A stretch of 64,000 nt of DNA. It comes from Sulfidibacter corallicola. GTDB lineage: Bacteria; Acidobacteriota; Holophagae; Acanthopleuribacterales; Acanthopleuribacteraceae. The stretch's first letter is position 1, and each line of letters opens with the position of its first letter. The stretch spans positions 6,461,001-6,525,000 of the forward strand of contig NZ_CP071793.1 of the NCBI RefSeq assembly GCF_017498545.1, given 5' to 3'. A model generated the notes under the pieces. It searched no databases, was not told the origin of the DNA, and saw only the letters and a program-made list of their open reading frames with translations. Below, piece by piece: positions 9,503-18,303 of this stretch. Both the position numbers and the translations under genes were made by a program.

Positions 9503-9562
9503 CGAGACGTGCTCGTTCGAGACATGCTCGTTTGAGACGTGCTCGTTCGAGACGCGCTGCGG
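9503..9562. repeat. 15-bp tandem repeat, about 3.7 copies
   Basis: Units begin at 9503, 9518, 9533 and 9548. The consensus is CGAGACGTGCTCGTT with one or two changes per unit; the fourth copy decays after ten bases. It lies between the sigma factor stop and the fecR start and could act as a spacer, a binding array or a slippage site. Confidence 0.85.
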
Positions 9563-9655
9563 CATCCTTCGATAAGGGTGTCGGGGATCTTTGTCAAGTG
9601 ACCGTAGTCATGTCTTGGGAGAGGACTAGCGAATCAGCGATGGGGATTTTGCACG

Positions 9656-10951
9656 ATGTCCAATAATCAGGTTCCACAAGACATTCTTTTTCACCGGTAC
9701 ATGACCGGTCAGGCCGACGAGGAGGAGCTTCGTCGGCTGCAAACGTGGCGTGAGGCCGACGATGCCAATGAAGCGATGTTCCGCGAATTTGCGGCCTTTT
9801 GGCAACGCCTCGACGTGATGCGGCCCGAGATTTCCTTCGATCCACGAGCCGGCTGGTGCGAACTGGCCGCGCGACTCCAATTGGGGAGTGAGGAGATCGA
9901 AGGTTGGGCCGCCTATCTGCGCGAAACCGCCGATGCGGAGGATCGGCGTCGCATCGACGCCTGGCGCAACGCCGACCCGCTCAACGATCGCGCCTTTCGC
10001 GAGTTCGAAGAGGTGTGGCGGCAGACCGAATCGGAGGTCGGGGTCCCGACGTTCGATGTGGAAGCCGGCTGGCAGCGCCTCAGTGCGCGGCTGGACGGGG
10101 AGGATGAAGCGTCCGCCCCGAAACCTTCACCGGTTGCGGTGCCCCAACCCGGGGCGGACCGGCGGGTCGATCGTCTCGGCGATTCGGGCGTGTTGGTGCC
10201 CTTTGCATCCAGGCGCCGGCCGTGGGCCAGGTATCTCGGGGTCGCCGCCGTATTGGTGATGGCGCTGGGATTGTGGCTGCTGCGCACGACCGTGCCGCCC
10301 GAAACGGCGATGGAAACCGTGACGACCGCCGATCAGGAACGGCGTCAGGTTTCGCTTCCGGATGGCTCTACCGTATGGCTGAACGCCGGAACCACGCTTT
10401 CCTGGCCAAAGGGTCTGGAAGGCGATGTTCGGCGTTTGGCATTGACCGGCCAGGCCTACTTCGAGGTTCGGCACGATCGACGGCAGTTTCTGGTCGATAC
10501 GGGCCACGCCCGGGTCACGGTGCTCGGCACGCGTTTCGACGTCTGGGCGCGCAACGACAAGACGCGCGTCATCGTTCGCGACGGCAGTGTCGCCCTTGCC
10601 AACCCGCAATCCGGGGATCGCGTGGTGCTCTCGAAGGGGCAAACCAGCACCATCGTGGGTTTCGGCCAGCCTTCCCCGATTCGGGAGACGGACGCCGAAG
10701 CCGCCTTGGGCTGGCTTCAAGGTCGCCTCGTATTTCAGCGTCAACCGCTGAGTGATGTGATCGCGGACCTTGAACTGGCGTTCGGTATCGAGGTTGAATT
10801 GGAAGATCCAAGCTTGGGGGATCGAACGGTGACCGCATCGTTCGACAAAGCCGATGTCACCGAAATTCTCAATGAAATTTGTCTTACGCTCGGGTTGACC
10901 GTAACTTTCGATAATGGGGTCTACATCCTTTCCGAAACCAAGAGGCCCTGA
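9656..10951 (+). CDS. FecR-family anti-sigma factor with duplicated N-terminal module
   Basis: 431 residues, starting at ATG 9656. Two related cytoplasmic modules occur in tandem (about residues 8-75 and 78-150). Each ends in FREF...W and a later FD(P/V).AGW..L.ARL, so the usual single N-terminal sigma-binding region has been duplicated. One membrane helix follows at about residues 195-213 (YLGVAAVLVMALGLWLL). The periplasmic part has the FecR domain (QVSLPDGSTVWLNAGTTLSWP, VLGTRFDVWA) and a DUF4974/STN-like C-terminus (LSDVIADLELAFGIEVELEDP). By family analogy it holds the ECF factor inactive until the TonB receptor downstream signals. Confidence 0.9.
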   Translation: MSNNQVPQDILFHRYMTGQADEEELRRLQTWREADDANEAMFREFAAFWQRLDVMRPEISFDPRAGWCELAARLQLGSEEIEGWAAYLRETADAEDRRRIDAWRNADPLNDRAFREFEEVWRQTESEVGVPTFDVEAGWQRLSARLDGEDEASAPKPSPVAVPQPGADRRVDRLGDSGVLVPFASRRRPWARYLGVAAVLVMALGLWLLRTTVPPETAMETVTTADQERRQVSLPDGSTVWLNAGTTLSWPKGLEGDVRRLALTGQAYFEVRHDRRQFLVDTGHARVTVLGTRFDVWARNDKTRVIVRDGSVALANPQSGDRVVLSKGQTSTIVGFGQPSPIRETDAEAALGWLQGRLVFQRQPLSDVIADLELAFGIEVELEDPSLGDRTVTASFDKADVTEILNEICLTLGLTVTFDNGVYILSETKRP

Positions 10952-10997
10952 GCACGCCTGCGCTTCCGGGCCGATGACAAGTCCGAAGAGTCGCCAT

Positions 10998-13796
10998 ATG
11001 CCTTTTTCCACACTTCAGCTTCCCGCGGCCACCCGACGACTGCCTTTCCCGTCGTGGTGGTGCTGCATCTTCTGGATGTGTGGGTATCCGCTGTGGGGCG
11101 GGATCCAGAGCCCCGTCACTCTCGAACTCAAAACCTTTCCGCTGCGCCTCGCCATCGAGCGTTTGGCCGATCAGGCCCAACTCGACCTGGTCTACGCCGA
11201 CGCATTGCTGGACGGCATCACCATCGATTGCCACGTGCACGAAGTTCCGGCCGAGGAAGTTCTGCGGCTCCTGTTACGGCACACCCACGTGGGGTTCCGC
11301 ATGGCTCGCGAGAACCGGGTGGTGCTTTTTGCGGATGTCTCGCGCGCCACTCGCTCGGTGGACGGGGTCGTCGTCGATGCGGCCACCGGGCGCGCCCTTT
11401 ACGGTGCTCGGGTGGATGTGCCCAATGCACATCGCGTCACGATCTGCGATACCCGAGGCCGATTTCGGTTACGGGACCTCCCGGACACGGTCTCGACCCT
11501 GCACGTCTCCGCGCCCGGTTACGCCGATGCGGTGATCAGCGCCAAAGAAGCGGATGTGTCGCTCAGGATCACCCTGATTCGCGACACGAGCCTCGAGGAG
11601 CACCTCCAGGTGTTTCGCTCGCGCGGCAACGCACTCTCGCTTTCCGCCCTATCCGGCAGCATGACGCTCTCGCCCGGCGAGGTCAACAACGGCGGGAACC
11701 CGAGCCCGGACCTTTTCGACAGTTTGAGCTTGATTCCCGGCCTGGGGACCAGTCCCGGCGAGGCCGGCATCGGCATTCGCGGGAGTCGCCCTTCCGAGAA
11801 TCTGATCCTGTTGGACGACATCAAGCTCTATCAGCTCGATCACGCCCTGGGCCATTTCAGTTCGCTGAATGCGGATGCGATCGAAGAAATTCAGGTGTAC
11901 AAAGGCGGTTATCCGGCTCAATACGGTGAGCGCACCTCCGGGGTGTTGGATCTCGCCGTCAAGGGCGAGAACCTGAACGAATGGGAGCTACACACCGGTT
12001 TCAATCGCGACATGGGCAACGTCACCCTGGCCATGCCCTTGAGGGGACGAGGCTCCTTTCTGGTCTCGCTGCGCCAGTCACTGGGCGACGGCACCAGCAA
12101 CGACGTGTACAACCGCGTTTTCGAGGCGACCTTCAACGAGAATCAGGACGAGTTCGTTCGCGACGTGGGTCTGACGGCCAAGCGCGATATCGAGTTCGAC
12201 GATGTCATCGGCAAGATCTACTGGAGTCCCACCGACAAAAGCGAAGTGTCGGTGACGTACTACGAGGGGCGGGACCGAACCGAGGAGACCATTTCCTTCG
12301 ATTTCGAGGACACGCCGATCACACTGCTGACCAAGGCCGGCAAATGGGGCAACGAAGGAGCCTCGATCAAATGGACCTACAACTGGAGTCCCGATTTTTC
12401 GCTTTCGGTTCACGGCGTATGGTCGGATTACACCAGTGAATTCGGATTCGAAGACACCGATTTCGAAGACGATGAGATCGAGGACGGCGAGGAAGACGAA
12501 GAAGACGAAGAAGACGAAGAGGACGGTGACGACGAAGAGGACGAGGACGACAACGATAAGACCGCCCACCGCCTCGACCTGCGCGACCCCTTCGTTTCCA
12601 ATTACGACACCCATCTGGTGCCCGGCGGCTTCGGTCGATCCAAGCAAACCCCCTTCGGCAAACAGACCGTCATTCGTTCGGGGATCTTCAACGGCTTGCG
12701 TGACAAAACCATTCGCGTCGAGCAGATCCTGCGCTTCCCCCCCACCCATACCTTGGAAATCGGCTACAGCCAAACCAAGATGACCACGCGCTATTCCGAA
12801 TACGACGACTTTTACGGCGGTTACGACGAACGCATCGAGACCACGACGCGCGCGCTCTACGCTCAGGATCTCTGGCAACCGTTTTCGTGGTTGGAATTGC
12901 TGCTCGGCTTGCGGCACGAGCGCAACAGCCTGACCATGTCGACCCACCTCGATCCCCGCGTTTCCTGGAAGGTACAGGCCTCCGAGAAGCTGTCTCTTCG
13001 CGGTGCCTGGGGACGGTATCACCAATACCTGCTGCGATCGCCGGATACGATCAATTATTTCGAGGGCGCGCCAGCATGGTTTCTGGCCGAGTACGATTGG
13101 ATCGAAGAGGGCGAATCGCGCCAGTTTCAAATGGGTGCGCGCTTCGAACACCGTGACCTGATGATCGATGTGGAGTGGTATCGCAAAAACCAGCACGGCT
13201 CTCTGTTGAAAATCTTCAACCCGATCGGCGAGGGTCGGGTTCGGCTGGAACAGACGGAGGATCGCTTCCAGGGCGTGGATCTGCTGGTTCAAAAACGCCT
13301 GGGTGCCTTTACCGGTTGGGTGGGCTATGGCTACCAGCGATCGAGGGTGCTTCGCGAATGGTGGAGCGGCGATCCGGCCGGCTATCCCACCGACCTGGAT
13401 CGACCCCACAGTTGGAAAGTGGCGGGCAGTTATGCGCGCGGGCCATGGCAGTTTTCGCTGTCCTGGCGCTACGCCTCCGGGCGACCCTACGATGTGCCCG
13501 TTCTGGTGCCGATCGACGATCCTGATCTGGAGTTCGACGAGGAAGAATACGAACTGCTCCCGTCCGACAATCCCAATAACTTCAGGTTGCCGCCCAGCCA
13601 TCAAATGGATGCCTCCATCGGTCGATCCTTCGTCATCGGTCGCTACCTGGGTCGGGTGGGGATTTCCGTGCTCAATGTCTACGATCGCCGCAACGTGCAG
13701 TATCGCTACTACCAGGTCGAGGAAGCCGAGGCCGTGCCGGTGGACGTGCGAGGTTTCGGTTTTCGTCCGTCGCTGACGTTCAAGTTGCGCTTCTGA
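10998..13796 (+). CDS. TonB-dependent receptor with STN signalling domain and acidic insertion
   Basis: The frame is open from 10914. I favour ATG 10998 (932 residues), but ATG 10974 is possible and neither has a strong ribosome site. After a short signal-like segment comes an STN domain (LELKTFPLRLAIERLADQAQ). A carboxypeptidase-regulatory-like beta domain follows (VDGVVVDAATGRALYGARV), then the plug (IGIRGSRPSENLILLDDI, VYKGGYPAQYGERTSGVLDL) and a barrel ending in FKLRF, a typical outer-membrane terminus. Bases 12450-12560 encode 37 residues of which 30 are Asp or Glu. The STN domain and the upstream sigma/FecR pair imply transcriptional control by ligand uptake. The ligand is unknown; no SusD partner is present. 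Confidence 0.88.
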   Translation: MPFSTLQLPAATRRLPFPSWWCCIFWMCGYPLWGGIQSPVTLELKTFPLRLAIERLADQAQLDLVYADALLDGITIDCHVHEVPAEEVLRLLLRHTHVGFRMARENRVVLFADVSRATRSVDGVVVDAATGRALYGARVDVPNAHRVTICDTRGRFRLRDLPDTVSTLHVSAPGYADAVISAKEADVSLRITLIRDTSLEEHLQVFRSRGNALSLSALSGSMTLSPGEVNNGGNPSPDLFDSLSLIPGLGTSPGEAGIGIRGSRPSENLILLDDIKLYQLDHALGHFSSLNADAIEEIQVYKGGYPAQYGERTSGVLDLAVKGENLNEWELHTGFNRDMGNVTLAMPLRGRGSFLVSLRQSLGDGTSNDVYNRVFEATFNENQDEFVRDVGLTAKRDIEFDDVIGKIYWSPTDKSEVSVTYYEGRDRTEETISFDFEDTPITLLTKAGKWGNEGASIKWTYNWSPDFSLSVHGVWSDYTSEFGFEDTDFEDDEIEDGEEDEEDEEDEEDGDDEEDEDDNDKTAHRLDLRDPFVSNYDTHLVPGGFGRSKQTPFGKQTVIRSGIFNGLRDKTIRVEQILRFPPTHTLEIGYSQTKMTTRYSEYDDFYGGYDERIETTTRALYAQDLWQPFSWLELLLGLRHERNSLTMSTHLDPRVSWKVQASEKLSLRGAWGRYHQYLLRSPDTINYFEGAPAWFLAEYDWIEEGESRQFQMGARFEHRDLMIDVEWYRKNQHGSLLKIFNPIGEGRVRLEQTEDRFQGVDLLVQKRLGAFTGWVGYGYQRSRVLREWWSGDPAGYPTDLDRPHSWKVAGSYARGPWQFSLSWRYASGRPYDVPVLVPIDDPDLEFDEEEYELLPSDNPNNFRLPPSHQMDASIGRSFVIGRYLGRVGISVLNVYDRRNVQYRYYQVEEAEAVPVDVRGFGFRPSLTFKLRF

Positions 13797-14290
13797 CCCC
13801 TTCGCCTTACCAAACATTTGCAAAACGAGGCGTGAATGTTCGGTTTTATGGCATCGTGCGCGTTGTGTGAGGGTAACTTGTTTGTGTTGAGTGGTTTGTG
13901 GGGATCTTGTAAAAATGGTAGCCAATGACTTGACTTGGTTGTCATACCTTTTTGACGGTACTCCGACGGATGTTTTTTGCCTCCTGGATGACCAAATACC
14001 TTTTCACTTTCATTGATTTAGGTTACACTTTGCCACCTTGAGGGATTTGGGTTCGCCTCGTTTTGGGCTTTCAATCCGGTCTGTCGGGATGAGATCTCTT
14101 CTTTATTTGGGATTCATGAAGCGGTTGGGTACCGCTGAATGAAGAGGTCTTGGCTGACAACCGTCCGCGCATACAGGATTTTTCACGCTGATTCATGAAT
14201 CGAATGACGAGCGTGAGGTCCATGTGCGGCCATCCTGTATCCATGATTCATCTACACGAGTTTCATCGTCATGGAGGATTGAAAGTAGTT
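13797..14290. other. Leader region of the second TonB receptor
   Basis: Almost 500 bases, AT-richer than its surroundings, before the second receptor. Several T-rich patches could hold promoters, but none has both boxes at good spacing. GGAGGA at 14274-14279 lies 11 bases before the chosen ATG 14291. Confidence 0.4.
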
Positions 14291-17200
14291 ATGAATAAAA
14301 GGCTTATTTTTGCCATTCGCAGCTTGTTGCTGCTTGGGTCCGTGATTCTGCCCGCAATGGCTCAGCAGACGGGCAGTATCAACGGCAGTGTTGTCGACGG
14401 TAGCGATGAACCCCTGCCAGGTGTTGTCATCACCCTCGAATCTCCCGCATTGCAGGGAACCCGCAGTGCTGTATCCGCCGAAACCGGCCACTTTCTGGTG
14501 CGGTTGTTGCCGCCCGGAATCTACACCCTGACGGCGACCATGCCTGGCATGCGCACCGTCAAATTGGAAACCCGCGTATCCGTCGCGTCGGCCACCCGCC
14601 CACGTATCGTGATGGAACCGGATACCCAGACCGAGACGATGGTCGTCATGGCCGACCGGATTTTCGAGTTGGACACCACCCAGGTGGCCACCAACTTCGA
14701 AAGCGAATTCGTCGAAAAACTGCCCCGCGATCGCGGCAACCTGGAAGACGTGGCCAAATTGGCGCCCGGGGTCAAGGACAGTGCCTTCGGCGGGATCACC
14801 ATCAACGGTGCCCAATCCACCGAAAACGTCTTTTTCCTCAACGGTGCCCTGATCAACGCCGACAACGTGCGCGGCCGCGTCGACAACCTCTTCATCGAGG
14901 ACGACATCCAGGAATCGCAGGTCATTACCGGGAACGCTTCGGCCGAGTTCGGTTTCTTCGCCGGCGGTCTGGTCAACACCATCACCAAGTCCGGTGGTAA
15001 CGAGTTCCACGGCACCTTCCGCACCCAATTCACCAACGAGAGCTGGTCCGCGCGAAATCCGCTGCAACTCGAGAGCGGCGATGACAAGGTGAGTCAGGTC
15101 AACCAGGAATACACCCTGACCGTCAACGGTCCGATCGTCAAGGATCGCCTGTGGTTCGCTTTCGCCGGCCGCAATTACGATACCGACGAAACCCGTGCCC
15201 TGGTGCGCGGCACCGCGATGAGCGACGCGACCGCCGAGATGTTGGATCTTCCCACCGGACAGACCGCTCCGGGTGCGATCTCTTACGACCGCACGCGTGA
15301 GCGCGAGCGTTTCCAGTTGAAGTTGACCGGTTCCATCAGCGAAGGGCACACGGTCGTGGCCTCCTACCTGAAGGACGAGGACACCCTCTTCAACCGCGCC
15401 ACCTTCACCACCCTTCATCCCAGCGGGCTGAACCCCCGCAGCGCCAACCCGTCGGAACTCTACTCCATCAACTACCGCGGCATCATCACGCCGGCGTTCA
15501 CCGTCGACGCGAACTTCGCGGACCGCGTGCTGGAGTTCGACTCGGGTATCAATACCGATTCCCGCGTCGCCGGAACCTCGGTTCTTCACCGCGACCAGCG
15601 CAACGCCTACTCCAACTCCCCGTTCGGCAGCGGCAACGTCATCAACGAGCGCAGCAGCCGCAACTGGAACGTCAAATTCTCCTACTTCTACAACTCCGCC
15701 AACCTGGGCTCCCACGACATCACCTTCGGGGTTCAGGAAGTGATGGAGAGCCGCGACGAGGACAACCACCAATCGGCTTCCGGTTGGCAGTTGCGTCCCC
15801 GTTGGACGCGCTTCGACGGCGACGACCCGATCGGGGTCTACACCAGTACCGGTACCCGCAACGGTTCGGCCTGGATCATCTATTTCCCGGTCGTCAATCC
15901 CTCGCGGGGCAGCGATTTCACCACGCGCGCCGGTTACATCAACGACGTGTGGACGCTCAACGAGCACTGGTACTTCAACATCGGCCTGCGTTACGACGAA
16001 AACGACGCCAGAGCCGAGGACGGCCAAGTGCTTTCGAAAACCGACAACGTCAGCCCGCGTTTCACCGTGAACTACGACCTGCGCGGTGACGGTGTCCATC
16101 AGTTCAGTGCCGGTTACAACGTCTACACCGGCAAGTTGAACAACGCCGCCCAGGGCGGTTCCACCGCCGGTCAGCCGGCGACCTTCGCCTGGCTCTACGG
16201 CGGTCCCCAGACCGAGAGCATCGAAGAGGTTTTCGCCTGGATCGACCAGACCTTCCCCGGCGGCATCGAAGGCGTCGAGAACGTCAACCTCGACACCATC
16301 CGCAACCCCCACCTGTTCTTCATCGACTACTCTCCCGACACCTCGCCCGAGAACCTCTCGACCGTGGTTCGCGACGGCGGTCTCAACGGCTTGAGTGTTC
16401 AGGAATACTCCCTGGGCTACAAACACAAGCTGGGCCACCGGGGTTACCTGAAGGGCGACATCATTCACCGCGAATACGACGACTTCCTGATCGGCATCAT
16501 CGATCGGACCACCGGCCAGACCGCGGCCGGCGTGGACCGGACGATTTTGGCCAACGACGACAACGGCGACTACGAGCGCGATTACCTCGGCGTGTCGGTG
16601 TCGGGTCAGTACACCTGGGAGAACAACTTCCTGGTGGGCGGTAACTACACCTGGAGCGAAGCCGAGGGCAACATCAACGGCGAGACCTCCGGCAACGGTG
16701 CGATCAGTACCACCCGAACCACGACCTATCCCGAGTTCAACCATCCCTTCGTCAATCCCGTCGGTCGCGCGTCCGACTCCAACGAGCATCAGTTGAACCT
16801 CTGGGCCAGCTACGACATGCCGACGTCCTTCGGGGACTTCAACTTCTCGCTGCTCCACACCTTCAACTCGGCGCTGCCCTACGGTGTCGTGGGAACCTTG
16901 GATATCGCCGCGGATCCCACCGCCTTCGGTTTCCCCAGCTACGACGAGGTGAGCCACTACGCCACACCGCCGCGTTCGGTGACCTACCACTTCACCGACC
17001 CCGACGCTTTGGAGTGGGACGATATCCACAGCACCGACCTGGCCGTGAACTACTCCTACATGTTCCGTGAACGCTACGAGTTGTTCCTCCAGATGGAAGT
17101 GACCAACATCTTCAACAACGACGGCATCATCGACGGCGACACCACGGTGGACACCGCCGGTGCCGAAGCCTTCAACGTGTTCGACGAAACGCCGCAAGAG

Positions 17201-17302
17201 GGTGTGCACTACAACCTGGGGCAAAGCTTCGGCAAGGGCACCGCTTCCGGTGATTTCCAGGCGCCGCGCGAGTTCCGGTTCGATGTCGGCGTGAAGTTCT
17301 AA
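14291..17302 (+). CDS. Oar-like TonB-dependent outer-membrane receptor
   Basis: ATG 14291 gives 1003 residues beginning MNKRLIFAIRSLLLLG with a signal peptide cut near AMAQQ. An in-frame ATG upstream adds 32 residues with no signal character. Residues about 25-110 are a carboxypeptidase-regulatory-like domain (INGSVVDGSDEPLPGVVITL). The plug follows (LPRDRGNLEDVAKLAPGV, ITINGAQSTENVFFLNG, AEFGFFAGGLVNTITKSGGNEFHGTF), then a large barrel ending in FDVGVKF. The architecture matches the Oar/adhesin-like TonB proteins common in Acidobacteria and Myxobacteria. No STN domain is present. A strong terminator follows. Confidence 0.88.
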   Translation: MNKRLIFAIRSLLLLGSVILPAMAQQTGSINGSVVDGSDEPLPGVVITLESPALQGTRSAVSAETGHFLVRLLPPGIYTLTATMPGMRTVKLETRVSVASATRPRIVMEPDTQTETMVVMADRIFELDTTQVATNFESEFVEKLPRDRGNLEDVAKLAPGVKDSAFGGITINGAQSTENVFFLNGALINADNVRGRVDNLFIEDDIQESQVITGNASAEFGFFAGGLVNTITKSGGNEFHGTFRTQFTNESWSARNPLQLESGDDKVSQVNQEYTLTVNGPIVKDRLWFAFAGRNYDTDETRALVRGTAMSDATAEMLDLPTGQTAPGAISYDRTRERERFQLKLTGSISEGHTVVASYLKDEDTLFNRATFTTLHPSGLNPRSANPSELYSINYRGIITPAFTVDANFADRVLEFDSGINTDSRVAGTSVLHRDQRNAYSNSPFGSGNVINERSSRNWNVKFSYFYNSANLGSHDITFGVQEVMESRDEDNHQSASGWQLRPRWTRFDGDDPIGVYTSTGTRNGSAWIIYFPVVNPSRGSDFTTRAGYINDVWTLNEHWYFNIGLRYDENDARAEDGQVLSKTDNVSPRFTVNYDLRGDGVHQFSAGYNVYTGKLNNAAQGGSTAGQPATFAWLYGGPQTESIEEVFAWIDQTFPGGIEGVENVNLDTIRNPHLFFIDYSPDTSPENLSTVVRDGGLNGLSVQEYSLGYKHKLGHRGYLKGDIIHREYDDFLIGIIDRTTGQTAAGVDRTILANDDNGDYERDYLGVSVSGQYTWENNFLVGGNYTWSEAEGNINGETSGNGAISTTRTTTYPEFNHPFVNPVGRASDSNEHQLNLWASYDMPTSFGDFNFSLLHTFNSALPYGVVGTLDIAADPTAFGFPSYDEVSHYATPPRSVTYHFTDPDALEWDDIHSTDLAVNYSYMFRERYELFLQMEVTNIFNNDGIIDGDTTVDTAGAEAFNVFDETPQEGVHYNLGQSFGKGTASGDFQAPREFRFDVGVKF

Positions 17303-17366
17303 TCGATTCCCGATCGCATCGGCTCTCTTCGAGTGAGCCGATCGGGTCACCAGCCTTCAATGTTTC

Positions 17367-17402
17367 GGGCGGAGCCGCGACCATGCGGTTCCGCCCTTTT
17401 TT
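17367..17402 (+). terminator. Rho-independent terminator of the Oar-like receptor
   Basis: A 12-bp stem (GGGCGGAGCCGC with GCGGTTCCGCCC, one G-T pair) and a 6-nt loop run into six Ts. A second 8-bp hairpin without a T tract (ATCGGCTC/GAGCCGAT) precedes it at about 17317-17342. Confidence 0.88.
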
Positions 17403-17447
17403 CGTCTAGATCGAAGCCCCGAGCTGCCCTCTATGCGTCGCTGGGTC

Positions 17448-18212
17448 TCAGGCCCGTCCCCTGATGGCTCGAGTGCAGGTTTTCGCCAGGAAGTCGAGCA
17501 TTTCCCCGCGATTCTCTTCCAGGTAGAAGTGGCCGCCGTCGAAGGTCTTTACATCGAATGCATTGCTCGTCTGGTCGCGCCAGCCCTGTATTTTTTCCAG
17601 CGGGACCGTGGCATCCTGCAGGCCGCCCATCGCCGTGATCGGGCACGGAAGGGGTGGTGCGGGCTGGTACCGGTAACTCGCGGAAAGCTTGAAGTCGGCG
17701 CGCAACCCCGGCAGGATCATTTCCAGTAACTCCTTGTGTTCCAGTACTTCGGGCTGCAACCCACCGAAGGCCCCCACTTGCTCGATAAAGGCCTCGTCGG
17801 GCAGGTGGTGCAGCGGTGGCACGATGCCGCGCAATTGCGGGGCGTGTCGACCCGATACAAACAGATGAACCGGCTGGACCCTGTGGAAATCCACCAGGTA
17901 GCGCGTGAGTTCAAACGAAAGCATGGCGCCGAGGCTGTGGCCGAAAAACGCGAAGGGCGCGTTCTGATAGGGTTGCATCGCCTGGGCGATTTCGTGGATC
18001 AGGCTGTCCACGTCCGTGACGTGTGGGTCGCGAAACCGCTCCGCGCGACCCGGTAACTGAACGCCGACCACTTCGATCGAGGCCGGAAGCTCCTTGTCCC
18101 AACCTTTGATGAATGTGGCCGATCCGCCACCGTGGTGAAATGCGAACAGGCGTAGCGTGGGCTGGGCGCGCGGTGCGAAGCAACGCAGCCAGGGACTGTT
18201 GTATCGAGTCAT
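17448..18212 (-). CDS. Type II thioesterase (alpha/beta hydrolase)
   Basis: ATG 18212 follows AGGAG with a 6-nt spacer, giving 254 residues. The catalytic triad is visible: S93 in GHSLGAM, D200 in GGLQDATVP and H228 in FDGGHFYL. FHHGGGSAT and VQLPGRAERF are typical of RifR/SrfD-type editing thioesterases, which clear mis-primed acyl groups from NRPS or PKS carrier proteins. No complete NRPS or PKS is in the window, so its partner is elsewhere or it serves another acyl-thioester pathway. It lies 91 bases downstream of the giant sensor gene on the same strand and may be co-transcribed. Confidence 0.87.
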   Translation of the reverse strand: MTRYNSPWLRCFAPRAQPTLRLFAFHHGGGSATFIKGWDKELPASIEVVGVQLPGRAERFRDPHVTDVDSLIHEIAQAMQPYQNAPFAFFGHSLGAMLSFELTRYLVDFHRVQPVHLFVSGRHAPQLRGIVPPLHHLPDEAFIEQVGAFGGLQPEVLEHKELLEMILPGLRADFKLSASYRYQPAPPLPCPITAMGGLQDATVPLEKIQGWRDQTSNAFDVKTFDGGHFYLEENRGEMLDFLAKTCTRAIRGRA

Positions 18213-18303
18213 GGATTCTCCTCGTCGAGAAAAAAGGAATTGAGCGTGGAACCACGTTCGAGCCTTTGCGTTAGGTCGAATTCGCGTGGGCGTGTCCATT
18301 TTC

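Noticed and set aside
12078..13925. 615-codon open frame on the minus strand
   Set aside because: Mirror of the TonB receptor; it includes a poly-Val/Phe run that is just the complement of the acidic tract.
14252..17350. 1032-codon open frame on the minus strand
   Set aside because: Antisense to the Oar-like receptor. Composition is biased (Val/Gly/Glu), with no domain; the plus frame has plug and barrel motifs.
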